NCBI GenBank assembly: GCA_015680685.1
Contig: MNCI01007821.1
Span: 383,065-445,064 of the forward strand
Source of the DNA: Gnetum montanum
Taxonomy: Eukaryota > Streptophyta > Gnetopsida > Gnetales > Gnetaceae
Reading direction: 5' to 3'
DNA: 62,000 nucleotides
Shown: in pieces, positions 31,600-44,424 of the stretch
How positions within the stretch are numbered: position 1 is the first letter of the stretch
How the letters are laid out: every line of letters begins with the position of its first letter
Notes under the pieces: generated by a model
Seen by the model: the letters and a program-made list of their open reading frames with translations, nothing else
Database searches by the model: none
What the model was told of the DNA's origin: nothing
Position numbers and translations under genes: made by a program

Positions 31600-32149
31600 C
31601 CATTATTAGCAACATAATCAATGCCTATGGGTTACCAGAGGGGACCTTTATGGATGGCACCATTGGTGCTTGTGGGTTGCCAAAGGGAACCATTATGGGT
31701 AGTGCCATTGGTGCCGATGTAGTATTGGAGGGGGGGGGGGGGNGTAGAGTGTCAAAGGGGATTATTATGGATGGCACCATTGGTGCTTGCAGAGCACTAA
31801 AGGAGACCATTATGGACATCACCATCTATGCTCATGGAGCACTGAAGGAGATCATTATAAGTGGTTTCATCAGTGCCTGTGGAGTGCCAAAGGGGGCCAT
31901 TATGGATGATTTTTTTGGTGCCCCTAGAGTGCCGAAGGAGATCATTATGGATGGTGCCATCAGAGGGAACCATTATGGATGATGTCATTAGTACCCATGG
32001 AGTATTAAAGGGGACCATTATAGATAGTATCATTGATGCTCATGAAGCTCTAGAGGGAACCATTATCAGTGGTGTTGTTGGTGCCTGTAGAGCACTAGAG
32101 GTGACCATTATGGATAGTGTCATCAATGCGTATGGAGCTCCAGAGGGTA
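31600..32149. repeat. 45-bp minisatellite in E6, about 12 units
   Basis: Diverged units of 45 bp with the core CCATTATGGATGG, then CATTGGTGC, then GTGGAGCACTAAAGG. The unit is a multiple of three, so long open runs occur on both strands (for example 31650-31982 plus and 31797-32033 minus) with a 15-residue period. I do not take these as genes. One unit contains a 15-base G run (31728-31742) followed by an unresolved base (31743). Confidence 0.88.
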
Positions 32150-32346
32150 GCATAGCCAAGTGATAATAGTGGTGCAAGGTACATAAATGAGGGTTTGTAT
32201 GTAGGCATGGTGGTGATTGTAGGGAACAACAGTGGCTATAGGTGCAGCATTGGTTGTAGGGTGAGGTGGTTGTAGGTGTGGTAATTTTAGGGTGCAATAG
32301 AGGTGATGCATAGTGGTAGTAGGGGCAGTGTAGGAGGAAGCGACAT

Positions 32347-32400
32347 GGTGGCAAAGTAGCAGGCAGCAAGGAATGGTGGCAAAGTAGCAGGCAACAAGGA
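32347..32400. repeat. Short tandem duplication (about 27 bp) in E6
   Basis: GGTGGCAAAGTAGCAGGCA occurs twice in a row with small differences. Confidence 0.8.
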
Positions 32401-32504
32401 AGGGTGGAAAGGGCTACGATTTTTATTTTTGATGATGTGTTTGGTGGTGGTCGATGGATAGGAGATGGTGGGGTGGACTGGCAACATGTGGTGGCAATGT
32501 GGTG

Positions 32505-32628
32505 GTGCTACTTGGAGAAGAGTAGTGTGAAGATGGTGGTGCTACCCTTACAAGGCCAACATGGTAGTGCTACTTGGAGAAGAGTAGCGTGAAGATGGTG
32601 GTGCTACCCTTACAAGGCCAACGTGGCC
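32505..32628. repeat. 62-bp tandem duplication in E6
   Basis: Two nearly identical units, each starting GTGCTACTTGGAGAAGAGTA and ending in CAAGGCCAAC. The near identity suggests a late event. Confidence 0.85.
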
Positions 32629-32711
32629 CTATGCAAGGTCATTACTACCCTTGCAGGGCCAACATGGCTTGAAACATTTTTTATTTTTTATTTTTTATAT
32701 ATTTTTTAAAA

Positions 32712-32743
32712 GGAGGTGTTGGGGTTTGAACCCACAACCTCCT
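32712..32743 (-). other. tRNA T-arm-like (pol III B-box-like) palindrome in E6
   Basis: On the minus strand GTGGGTTCAAACCCC resembles a tRNA T-arm, embedded in a longer imperfect palindrome starting GGAGG and ending CCTCC. No full tRNA cloverleaf is present. It may be a SINE or tRNA remnant, or chance. Confidence 0.35.
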
Positions 32744-32760
32744 ACTTAATTTTTTTTATT

Positions 32761-33480
32761 TTTTAAATAAATAATAAATTAATAAATAACTATTATTTTA
32801 ATGCACACATAACAAAAAACTTAAAACTACGATATCTCCCAAATCGTAAGTCTAGTTGAGACAAAATTTATATTGTTAGAATCATCTCAATAAGTGTTAT
32901 GCATTGGACATAATCTTAGGGCTCAAAAATGAAATTGATTTTTTTCAAGATTTTAAAAATTCCACTAGCTTATTCTACTAAATTGACATTATTGGGTTGA
33001 TTTATGGAAGATATGATGACTTATAAATAACTCTAAGTTTCTTTAGGATAAATAATTTTCAATCAAAAAAGATCAGCTTAGGTCATGGTTACTAATTTTT
33101 TTGGGAGACAATTAATAATGACCTTAATCAATTCATATTTATAGTATCAATATGAGTAAGATTAACCTAGACCAATGTATGCTTGTCTTCCCAACATCTC
33201 TTACAATTGATGAATCTTGATGAGTCATAATCAAATTTTCATTAGTTAATGATATCCATGAAAGAATTTTGTTGGTTGCTGGGATCTATGTCTTTTGAAG
33301 ATGACTTATCCATCGTTCATGAAATCAATGAAATGGTATATTTTACCTTACATAGATAATCTTGGACATGTGGTGCATCTGGTGATGATTAATGACTTTC
33401 CTATATTATGGCTTCATCATTCATCATTAGGTCCATGTTGGAGTTGGCCCATGGTTCTAAATGGCCCTTGGGTCCTTGTT
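32761..33480. other. E6 leader side, no gene recognised
   Basis: AT-rich sequence between the repeats and the primer site. The open run 33295-33549 crosses the LTR border and is not believed. Confidence 0.55.
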
Positions 33481-33493
33481 TGCTTTAATACCA
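33481..33493 (-). other. E6 primer binding site (initiator Met tRNA type, decayed)
   Basis: On the sense strand TGGTATTAAAGCA follows the LTR after two bases. It differs by transitions from TGGTATCAGAGC, the standard primer site matching tRNA-Met(i). Confidence 0.75.
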
Positions 33494-33495
33494 AT

Positions 33496-34070
33496 TGTGA
33501 CATCCCATTCTCGAATGTCATGGAAAATGTCAAATATATGTTATATTAGACATTATGCATAAGAAGACAATATACCGAATGTCAAATGTATGTAACATTT
33601 GACATTATGCGTAAAGGAACTAACAGAGAAAGTGTAGAAAGAGAAACAAAAGAATGTTTTATTGATATGGAATAGTGTATTTGGATCATACTTTGAGAGT
33701 GTTCATTAGGATTTTCTTCCCTTGACATCTATCCCTTGGAGTCAATCCAACACTACCATCATGGTTAGGCCTACAACTCGGCTAGAAGGGATGTCCAGTC
33801 CACTTTTTGTTTCCCTTCACCTAATTCTTGTGACTTTCTTGTATTGGCTACACCAATCCATTCTAGCATGACCTCTAAGCTCAAGTATAAATCCCTTAAG
33901 TCAAACTTCCAAAGGTTACCTGAAGAAACATGTCCATTATTACAATGCACCCTTTTAGGTCTAAATTATAATATGCCCTTTCAGGTCTTATTATGATAAT
34001 GATAACACTTGTTATGAAGAGGCACCATCTTTGTTATGTAGAAGAATCATTTGGGAATGGGGACATTACA
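33496..34070 (-). repeat. E6 5' LTR
   Basis: Starts TGTGACATCCCA and ends GACATTACA on the plus strand. It matches 28098-28671 throughout and is flanked by CATTG. Confidence 0.92.
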
Positions 34071-34075
34071 CATTG

Positions 34076-37000
34076 GGTATTGCATTACTATTATGATTTA
34101 TATATTATGTGTGGGCTCAATGGGTTGTTAGGGATGAGTTAGTTTGTTATCATTGTAATTTATATGTTATGAAGCTTTGGATTTTATGCTATGATTATGA
34201 TGTCTTTACATTATAGTATAATTATGATTTATATATTATGTGTGGCCTTGGCAGGTTATTGGGGACAAGTTAGTTTTTTTTCCTTTTAATTTATATATTA
34301 TTATTCTTTAGCTTTTATGTTATGATTATGATGTCTTTACATGCTTAACTAACATAATTATACATACTATTCCTATGTGATGTGTTAGAGAGGTGATGTG
34401 GCTAGCAGGGATGATGGATTAGGGTATAAGAGTAACTATTCAGTATGTATTTATGTTTTGTGTGTGGTTGGCAAGGATGATGGATTAGGGTATAAGAGCA
34501 ACTATTCAGTATGTATTTATGTTTTGTGTGTGGCTTCAATATTTATGTATTTGAACTATAAGTGATATGATGTATGTTGCATGGATGTGATTTTAACATG
34601 TGGATGAGTAGCATGTTTGATATGGATCTCATAGGTTTAAATAAATTTTAATTTGGAGTCTCAGTGTGTTTGTTATGCATGTTTGAAGTGTAGGGCATTA
34701 GCTAGGAAAGAAATAAAAAAAATAAACTTATGAAAAAGTATATATATTTTAAAAAATTAAATTAAATTAAGGTAAGGCTTATGCTTAGTAAAAAGGGAAA
34801 AGTAACTTTAATATGCATAAGAATTATATTTTATGTATATTAAAAAAAATAAAAAGCACTGTATTTCTTTTGTTTTGGCCACTACCTTTTGCATTATTCA
34901 TCCATAGAATTTAGGTTTCTATTTCTTTTTCTATTTTGTACAAATAGAGACTAGGTATGAGTTTGTTCTCCCTAGTTTCTTTTATCTTCTTCCATTTTCC
35001 AATTTTTTTTCCCAAATCTTTAGCTTCAAGGAGGGATTTCTCTTTTCCTTGAACTTGGATTTGGGTTTGTAGCCATCGTATCTACATGGGTATAGTACTT
35101 ATTTGGATCAAAATCACATTTTTCTAGATTTCTAAGAGTTTTATGCTTATTTTAGAGTTTTACTTCAACAAATTTAATTGGTGGGTTAACTTTACCTTTC
35201 CCTTGTATTTTTGTGTTGAATTAGTATACATGATCATGTGATGTGAACATATGGGGTGGATACTTAAAATATTGAGTTTGGAGGTATTGTTTTGTAGAGT
35301 ACCCAAAATTTTATAGTTTTGTTTGTGAATTATTTATAAATAAATATGTGATGTATGAAATGATGTGAGCTTGTGGAATATTAGATGTATTGTTGATGAA
35401 ATTAGCATATGTTGGATATTATATTTTATTAGTATGTTTTTACATGGGAGCTTTTCAAAGTTTCAATTATCACCAGTTGTAATTAAATATTAGTATTTAT
35501 TATGCTTTTAATTAAATTTTAATCCCACATACCTTTATTTTTAGAAGTCTAACTGAGTTGAAATTTATGACATTGGGATATCTTTTGATATACTTTCTAA
35601 TTATGGATTTTTTTTTAATTTTGGCATCTATTATTTTTGCAGTTACAATAGCGATCATTTTTACAAAATTATATGTAGTTTAAGAAGGATGATTATGGCA
35701 CAAAATTTTATCATGCCATGATGTGGGATTTCTTTTATAGAGTGGGTGTGACTATGAGGTATGGATATATGGGCTAATGTTATGTTTAGTTTGAATATTT
35801 TATTCTTGTCACATGTGATGGCTTAAGCTAGCCTAGATTGGTACATGTCTTTACAACGATGCTTGTAGTGGTTGTTGAAGGGTGGTGCTAGCATAAGGGT
35901 ATGGATTGGTTAGTGATGAGGCATCCTAGAGGTAGTTATGGATTAACCTCCACTATGATGCTTCATTGAGGCTTCTATCTTAGGCCCCATCTTGAGAGTG
36001 GGAGAGCATAGGTGTGTTCATTCCTATGGGGGTTACAAGTTGATGAACCCTAGCACCTATCAAGTAAATAAAAGACTTATAGGTGATGACTAATTATGAG
36101 TATTCATGGCAATGTTTTGCATGCTACATTGAGTGTGGATATGCTAGCGAACACATAGGTATGTGTATATGTTGGTATTGATTAGTGTGTCATAATGATG
36201 GTAACATAACTTATGATTGATCTACGAGAATGTGATTTGTGTGATGCTTAATGGTATGATACAAATACAAATGCCTACAAATAATAGTGAAAATGCATAT
36301 GGTATTGCGTAATGGATATATGATTGGTTATATCTAGAAGTGATTATATTTGTAACTATTTATTATTCATTTATTCACTCTAAGAGGGATTCTAATAGTA
36401 TTGTGTGTGATATCATGTATGCATGTGTTACTCAAAGCATGTGTGAGAGACTAAAGCATGTGTGAGAGACTAACTGTTGTTGCAGGATGCTTTGTATCCC
36501 ATTCCTCTCCTCTAGTGTAACATTTATTGACCATCTAGCAAGGGAAGTGTAGAGGCTTCCCACTCAATTTTATATTGATTTTATTTACTTGCAAGTGAAG
36601 GCTACATGGATGAAGGTGAGCAATGAGATAGAGAAAGAACTGAGGAGAGGCATATTTATAGGGATTAATTGATGTTTACTTCTAGGCACATTTTTGTATG
36701 GATAGTTTATAGTTTCATGACACTCACTATACTTTTATGTATATGATGATGTTTAGGTTTTGTATTCTATGAGAGAAATACAGATTTTTGGTTTATGTAG
36801 AAACATGAAATTTTATAAATTGAAATATATGCTTTGTCTTTTATTTAGCATGGGTTTTTTATATAGTTTGATCATGCAAGATACATATATATATTTAGAA
36901 ATTTATGCTTACTATATTTTCATGCACCATTGATTCCCAATTTGTTATGCTTTCATTGTGTTGTTACTAGTGATCCTAGGCATCACTTCATCCTAGCTAA

Positions 37001-40000
37001 GTTTGGTAGGACAAGATATTATAGATTTTTGAAAAAATCCTTTTCTATTTTTTTGCTAATATGGATTTGTAAATAAGCCTTCTTAAATGACATGTTTTGT
37101 TTTCCCCTTAAATGACCTCTTTCCATATAGATGTTTATGTGTTTTCTTCTATGCCTTTAATGATTAAGGTAACTCTTAATCTATGACCAATTGAAGGTAA
37201 TTATAATTTTTAATTCATGTGTCTTATATGCTTATTTTAGGGGCTCTTAATATAGTTCTTTAGCACTCTTTTGGGTATGGCTCTTTGAATAAGCCCTTAA
37301 AGAAGCATGCATTTATATGTAAAAGAAACTATCCTCTTGCAAATAATTTGATGTGGTGTAGCAAGTAGGTCATGGATCTTCATTTTAGTGCTATAATGGC
37401 CTACCTTATGGTGCACCTTCTCTTGGAAAGTATCACATTGAAGCTCTTATCTTCAAATCAAGCCTTAATTTGGCATGCCCCATTTTGAATCATTTTCTTT
37501 TGTCTCATTTTACTAGTTTTTATGCACATATCTTTTAAAACTATATATATGATTTTTCTTTTTATATAAATAGTTTTTTACTATGTGGATGTGACACTTT
37601 ATACTATGCTTCATATGAAGTTGGACTTAGCTTTATGACATATAGGTTTTTTTATGGTGTGGCTATCTTAAACTTGTTCCCTTTGAGCTTTACTCACTTT
37701 TTTCATATAAAGATTTATTTAGAAAGTGGATCCTTTTGTCATGACTATAGATATTTCTTATAAACTAAACATGTGCATGTGTTTTGTTGTTATTGTTTCT
37801 ATTTATATGATAGATAGATTTTGTTTTATGATGTTTCAATGGTGCTCAATTTTATTTTACCAAGCTTTAAAATTCTATACATCTTAGGGTATATGCATGT
37901 TCAATTATTTTGGGTTCCAACAACCCCATTTTATTGAGCTTCCATAACACTAGGCATTATAATCTTAATATCATGGTTGAATAGGCTCTTATAAATCACA
38001 TGAATTTTGTAATATTTTTCATATGGAGATCAAATTTTGGTAGGTGTTGCTGAGTTATATCTATGTACTTGTTAAGCATGCTTTTTTATCTGTATGATTT
38101 ATTTTCATATATATACTTTTCAATCCTCATGCTGATGTGGTCAACCTTTTTCTTATAGATCTATGAGCTTTTTAGTGCATCAAATCATGAAAATAATTTC
38201 CATATTGCAAAAATACTCAAAGATAAGTCCTTTTTAAATTTTTGAAATATGGAATAAATTAATCAACACCATATATTTTTTTTTCTTTGAGAAAATATTA
38301 AGAATATATCATGGGCACAAAAAAATGATGTATAAGGGGGGAGAGGGTGTATTTGTGAGGAGAAACACCCCATCATGAACTAGACAACATAACCAAGGAA
38401 TAAAATGGCCCAAGGAAATAGCAAAAGACACTAGAAGCAAAATGACAAAGGTTGTATCCCCCCTAGAGGGAATCCACAAAGGCATTTGATAGCTAGGCCT
38501 TTGGACCTTCATTATCAAATCCCCATACCAAAAACTAGGTTGACCTCATGGGACACACATTTTGGATCCTTATGGACCTTGTTGTTATCATATGGATCAT
38601 GGTAGCCTACTACAAGAGCATCACATACTTTCCTAAGAATGGGCAAGATCTAGAATAGCTATGTGGTGCTCGGAGGTCATAAAGGCTACAACCCCTTGGA
38701 ACTAATTATACTATTATTTATTTTGCTACTGCTCCTCACCTCTCATATATTTAGCTCTATCAGGATAGAGCTTAGGAAAAGTTGTTTGAATGAATCTACA
38801 TAGGGTAGGATAAGCCACATTATGGTTGATGCCCATAACCAAGTATGGCCACCTCTAGATACACAACTAGCATTAGATGTTAGACTCATGAGTGTCATCC
38901 TAGTTGATTCTCCTCCTCCTCCTCCTCTCTCTTGATGCACTCTTGCTCCTTCCTAAGCTGGTCTTCCCTTATCTGTGCACAAATCTAGTTTTCAAGTTTG
39001 CTTTGGAGGGTAGCATTCCTCAACTCTCTCTAGTGCCTCTCCTCCTTAACAATTTCTTTGCATATTTTCTCCTTATATTTATTTTTTTCTAGGCCTTCTT
39101 ACTTACATTTAAATAGTTTGACCTTTCATCTAGCTTGCTTCTCTACCTGAGTCCTTGCTTCAATCTTGACAATGGTCCTTGAGAGCTATATCTTAAACTT
39201 TACCTATAGCTCTCAATGAATCAACTTCTTAGCTTATAGAAGCTACTTCTAAAGGTTTAAGTGCTAGTTCATGGTAGAACCTTGCTAGTCAAAATCATCC
39301 CCTACCCCCACCATGACATCCCCATCATTTAGTATTGCAGAAGCAAAGGAAGAGGATACGCCTTTCAAGGTTGAGCACTATTATGTATAAATCATCATGA
39401 AGGATGAGGTTTTAACAAGTCATGGGTCCACCAGCTACATAGCCTTCCACTGTACTAAGATAAGGCTGGAGTGGAATTTCCTCCACCCTTGTCTAGGAAA
39501 GGCTAGGAAAAACTTAGGCAAGTTGATTAAGTGCTCCAACCATAGGTAGCAAAGAAAAGCATAATGAACGTCTTTGCAACTTCCATACATTTTTTGACTA
39601 CATAAAGTATATTTCAACTAGCTTTGCCACATTTTTCCAAATTTGTCGAGGGGTTGACTTGGGTACCTAGCTACTCCTCATCTTTGGCATACCATATCTT
39701 GACTTTGTAAGACCTTTATTTGATGATTTGTACTTTTGATCTAATGTAGAATAGTATTAAGCTTTCAATCCTAGGATTTTTGTATGAGTAGGGCATCATG
39801 TGGTTTTAGTTATAAAAAATCTTGATATCTTATTGTATCTTTGAGTTATACTCTTAGTGTTATTTAAGCACATGTCTTATTCTTTTATCAATATGATTCT
39901 TTTTCTCATATAGATAGTTTTACTATTGTTATGCTCTAATAAGGTGTTGGAGTTTTGCCTTTTATTTTTTCTTTTTAAAAATAAATATAAAAATATGATG

Positions 40001-40381
40001 CATCTTGTAAGTTCAAACTTGTATAAAGTTTTATGATATAATTCCATGTGGTAGGTCCTTTTCTAAAATGTCTATTTACATCACATGTTTTTCATAATCA
40101 TATATATGTTCCCTTTTGATATAGGTACTTTCTCTTTAAGCTTGCATGACCATTGGTTCTTTTCAAACTTGATTTTAGAAATAGTGAACAATGAAATGGA
40201 CATAGTATAGTCACACTTTTCATGTGAATAGATTTTTTTTTACTTTTAAATGTTTATTAAACTAATATATTTATGGATAGAACTCATGACTTAAGCTTCT
40301 AAAATGATTTTAGGGCTAAGCTATTATGATAAAATTATCTAAATAAAATGTAGTTTGGGACAAGATTATTGAATATGTAGC
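34076..40381. other. 6.3 kb of unassigned AT-rich DNA
   Basis: No domain, LTR pair or RNA gene recognised. The composition is AT-rich with T-runs. A diverged repetition of TTATGATTTATATATTATGTGTG occurs near 34095 and 34228. The stretch 39300-39560 has a longish open plus frame (TPTMTSPSFSIAEAKEEDT) that I cannot assign. Old transposon debris is likely, but I cannot show it. Confidence 0.5.
34398..34529. repeat. 66-bp tandem duplication
   Basis: Two nearly identical units: GTGGCTAGCAGGGATGATGG and GTGGTTGGCAAGGATGATGG, both continuing with ATTAGGGTATAAGAG. Confidence 0.88.
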
Positions 40382-41225
40382 TGATAGGATGTGTCAACAA
40401 ACATGTGTTGACATAGCCTCGTTGACACAGCCTTGTCAATGCATGGTTTGATGTGTTGACATAGTATCTAGTCTTACCTATATAAATGTGCATCCTCATT
40501 GAATTTATGATACATTAATTTAATAGTGTAGCCATATTCTTGCAAGTTTCTTCCACTAGAGTTAGAATATTTTTGAGTGCACATAGTAGGACTTCAAGGA
40601 TTGTACTGATCCTTATTCAAGCATGAATGTACCTAAACACTATGATGTGATGAAAATAAAGAAGAGATTCATGGAATTCCTTGTAGCACTTAAGAATAGA
40701 TTAATGTTTCCCTTCATGCACTTTATTACTTATTCATTTTATATTCATATCCTTAGTTAATTAGTATATTTAATTATAACACATAAGTGCAACCACCTTG
40801 AACATACCGTTAATGCTTGGTAATTCTAGTTGTGTTATCACTTGGTTTGCCCAGTAGCCTAACACTTGGTAACCTGAGCATTTATAATGAGTTTAGGATG
40901 TGCATGGTAGGTGGTCCTAGCTGCTTATGTTAGGATAGATTAATGCATTAGATAGTTAATTTACAATTAATTACCTTTATTTTAAACTTATATTAAGTCA
41001 AATAATATATAAAAAAATATAAATAAATATCATGTGCCTTGGGTTATACTTAACCATACAACTAAACTTACACAAGTAAAGCCAAGAAGACAATGATCAC
41101 ATTTCTAAGTTACTATCTTTGCCCATTGGTGTATCTGGGGGCTAGGTCCATAGAATTTGACTATATCACTAGTCCAATGCTTATGATTCATATGGTTGGC
41201 CATAGGGACTACTTGCTGCTCATCA
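40382..41225 (+). repeat. E4 5' LTR
   Basis: It starts TGATAGGATG, with a 12-bp deletion relative to the 3' LTR, and ends GCTCATCA. U3 holds repeated TTGACATAG, TTGACACAG and AATGCATGG motifs before TATATAAAT (40479-40487). R/U5 carries CTTGGTAATTCTAG-type repeats. Confidence 0.88.
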
Positions 41226-41226
41226 T

Positions 41227-41246
41227 TGGCATTGTTGGTAAGGACT
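41227..41246 (+). other. E4 primer binding site (tRNA-Asp type, decayed)
   Basis: TGGCATTGTTGGTAAGGACT one base after the LTR. It aligns with TGGCGCCGTTGCCAGGAACT of E5, with mostly transition differences. Confidence 0.75.
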
Positions 41247-41375
41247 TAGTCTAGCTAAGTTTTCTACATAGGAAAGATAGTGAAATCATCCAAAGATGTT
41301 GTAAAAAATAATTAACACTAAATCATTAAGAACATAATATTAAAAAATGCACATTATTTTTGATTAAGAACTAAT

Positions 41376-44040
41376 ATGACTTCTTCTCATAGGAAAGAAT
41401 ATCCACCATCATTCAAAGGTAAATCCAATCAAAGGTAAGAAGGCAAAAGAACACAAGTGTCCCAACAATGCTAAGTTGTGTACACCCATTCAAATCTTTA
41501 CAGTCTGAATTTCACCTTCATCCTACATCAGGATGAGTAGTTGTGATGGAGGAACATGAAGGGCAATATCATGTTACCTCTTGATTGATATATTCTTGTA
41601 ATGTTGCCAAATAATCTAATTAGGTTAGAAATTGCAAGACTCAACTCATAGTACAAGGTACAAGACCACGTCTCTTGAGATTATCATTCCATGGAGGGCC
41701 AATGAAGAAAAGATTGGTAGATGAAAGCTTAATATGAGGCTTCAAAGGGTAAAAGGTTTTTGATGCACTTGTTCTTGCAACCACACAAAGATGATGAGGA
41801 CTTATTTTTGGGCCAGTCTCACTACATAAATTCTTTCCCTTTCCTTGATGGAAAGACCCTTAACCAACAATTATAATCAACTGTGGAAAACCTTGGTGGG
41901 GGATGGAATGGGTTCAAGGATTATGGGATCTTTAAAGACAACAACCAAATCTATACATCTAGAGGTAGGGATAATGACAAGCATCAAGAGAAAGATAAAC
42001 ATGGTGATTGGGGTAGAGACCAAATACAAGGAGGTAGTTGGCATCGTTCTGGTCCTAATTATCCTTCCTATTCTTCATCATCATCATTCTCATCGTCTTC
42101 CTCCTCCAACTATAGTAGGAGAAGCAAAGGTTGGAACCATGAAAAGAGTAACAAAGATCATGATGAAGATGAATAATGGGATAGGAATGATCGTAGATCT
42201 TGTTAGAACAACAAAGACCAAGGGCATGAATAGTAGCAAGGGGATGAACATCATAGAGAATGAAGGCATAACAAGACTCATTGTAGGCATCATGGCCATG
42301 ATAGGCATAACAAGGAACATGATAAACATTTTAAAGGTTGTTATAATACTAACCAAGTACTTGAAGGATACTCACATCAAATGGCTAGATATGAAAAATA
42401 TTTCCAAGTTTAAAGGGCAATATAATTCATATCCTAAAAATAATTTACAAGCCTTTCATGATGATTTTGCCTTGTAAAATGTGAAAAATGAATGGAAAAA
42501 GCTAAAACACTTCTCAAGGATACTCATCAAGGAAGTAGAAAGCTTGTATTAGTCCTTAGAACTAGAATCTATTCTGTGATGGAGTACAATGCTGGAGCTA
42601 TTCAATGACAAATATCAAATGTACTTCAAAGTATCCAATCTAAAAAGGAAAATCCAAGGCTAGAAACAAGGCACTCATGAGTCCTTAGATAAGGCCATGG
42701 GAAGGTACTACTCTTTGTTACATCGATGCCCAGGTCATAGATACTTCCAACAAGATCATTTACATCATATCATAAATGAGCTTAGAATTGGAACAAGGAG
42801 AACCATTAGGATCTATTCCCAAGGAAGATTTTCTAAGCTATGGGACCATCAAATTGAAAGGCTTATAAAGAAAGTGACCAAGAAGGATAGAGAGGTAAAA
42901 AAATGAGAAAGCATAGAAGAGTACAATAGCAACCCCTCCATTTTTAAGAGGGAGGTTCATTTCTATGAGAATGAGGAGGAGACACCAGTTGACAAAGTGG
43001 TTTAGAGGAAAACCTTGCTTATTTAGAAATATATTATTGAAATATTGGCTAAGGTTGATCAAATGTGGACTTCTTAGATGAAAAGTCTCAAACTACTTTG
43101 AAGATTTCAGAGAAATGTAGAGATTAAGGAGGTAGTGGCCATGAAGGAAGGAAGAAGAAGGATGATAAACAAGAATGTAGCAAGGATAAGGATAAAGTTA
43201 CAATAGTAGAGAAAGTTGTAGATTTAAAATTTGATGATGATGGACATGACACATGTCAATATGAGCATCTCAAGGGATGTTGCTTTATATTGTCATACTT
43301 ACAAGAATCTAGGATGTATGCTTTAAATCCTAGATTGGTAGAATAGTAAGTACCTAGGAGGTTTCCTTATTCACAAGGCAACTATTTGTAGAAATTTCAC
43401 CAACAAGCTTAGTACCCAAGTAGAGTACCACCTCAAGAATAGTACCAATAATAGCAACACCCATAGTTGTTGGGGATGCCACCTCTAAGGCATTAGTATC
43501 CTTATCGCCAAATTGATCCTTATGGTCATTACATTTAGTAGCCAGTGTCTCCATGTGACTCTTCTAGTTATGGTTCCTTCCCACATCACTACTACCCTCC
43601 AAAGTACTATAGAGCACCTTCTCCAAGATGGGAGTCCTCATTTCCTTTCTATTCTCTTCAACACCCATCCACTCCTACACCACCATCATCAACACATCTA
43701 CCACTTTCTCCATCCATGTAGGGTGAATTACCTACCCAACCACAACAAAGAAATGCTATGAGGGTAGTAAACTTGTAGTTGGATCCTTAGTTAAGTGATC
43801 TTGAATACAAGCCTCACAAAGGACCATTATTCAAGACCAATAGCCCCAAAAAGCCCTCACAAATACCTATGGCTACTAACCTTGCTACTTTAATCTCTAA
43901 AATTCCTATTGAGTACCCTTCAAATCAAAGTAACCCTGAATTGCATACTATCATGTTGATGCACATGGTCACAAATTGGATTAAGGCTGGTCATTTTACT
44001 AGGAAGAGATCAGATCTTGGGAGTCTCCTATTTACTTGTA
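41376..44040 (+). pseudogene. E4 gag
   Basis: It starts MTSSHRKEYPPS. FTFILHQDE and GNIMLPLD match the E5 N-terminus (FTFVFHQDE, GNIMLPPD). A Ser/His/Asp-rich low-complexity region is followed by a Gag core near 42390-42900: NNLQAFHDDFAL, LELFNDKYQMY, LLHRCPGHRY and YSQGRFSKLWDH. A Pro-rich tail ends in MLMHMVTNWIKAGH before protease. Several TAG codons replace Trp, Arg or Gln seen in E5 (for example SLY-stop-SLE for SWYRSLE), and there are frameshifts. Confidence 0.82.
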
Positions 44041-44047
44041 GTTCATT

Positions 44048-44424
44048 AGAAATGAACCATGTAAAGCTCTTTTAGATTTAGGATCTAGAATTAACCTAAT
44101 TTCACAAGAGATGTACAAAGCTTGGAACCTACCTTCAATGAAAAAGAACAACATCAGACTAGAGTTGGTAGACCAATCCATCACTATTCCTTTGGGATTG
44201 GTGGAAAAGATCATGATTATCATTTTTAGATGGTTATATCCTACTAACTTTCTGGTGCTCCATTGGGAGAATTGCAAAGGAGACTTCCTTATCATCATGG
44301 GGAAAGCATGGCTAAGCACCATCGATGCAAGGTTAGGGATTTGAGATATTTCCTTGGATATTTCCAAGGAAAATGAATTTCGCAAGATCGAGAAAAAGAG
44401 AGTTCCATGCATCGTGTACAGTAA
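44048..44424 (+). pseudogene. E4 aspartic protease
   Basis: DLGSRINLIS, MYKAWNLPSMKKNN, SITIPLGLVEKI and LIIMGKAWLSTIDA align with the protease of E5. The active site DSG is DLG, so it is inactive. The open part is 44111-44344. Confidence 0.85.

Larger units (their letters stand above)
28098..34070 (-). mobile_element. E6: LTR element without gag-pol, carrying a captured host gene
   Basis: Two LTRs (574 and 575 bp) are flanked by CATTG (28093-28097 and 34071-34075). Orientation is minus: a TGGTAT-type primer site lies next to the right LTR and a G-rich polypurine tract next to the left one. The 4.8 kb between them has no recognisable gag, RT or integrase. It holds a CCR4-like nuclease pseudogene, a 5S rRNA-like piece, tandem repeats and AT-rich filler. 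This is a LARD-like, non-autonomous organisation. Confidence 0.88.

Noticed and set aside
31728-31743. G-run as a quadruplex or assembly error of biological interest
   Set aside because: It is a single homopolymer ending in an unresolved base inside a minisatellite; most likely a sequencing problem.
31625-32163. Repeated-protein ORFs on both strands
   Set aside because: They are by-products of a 45-bp tandem repeat with no start context or conserved partner.
32712-32743. A tRNA gene
   Set aside because: Only a T-arm-like piece exists; no D-arm or anticodon arm at the right distance.
38309-38940. Minus-strand open frames as host genes
   Set aside because: They are short, without recognisable domains or exon structure, and AT-rich background gives similar frames elsewhere.
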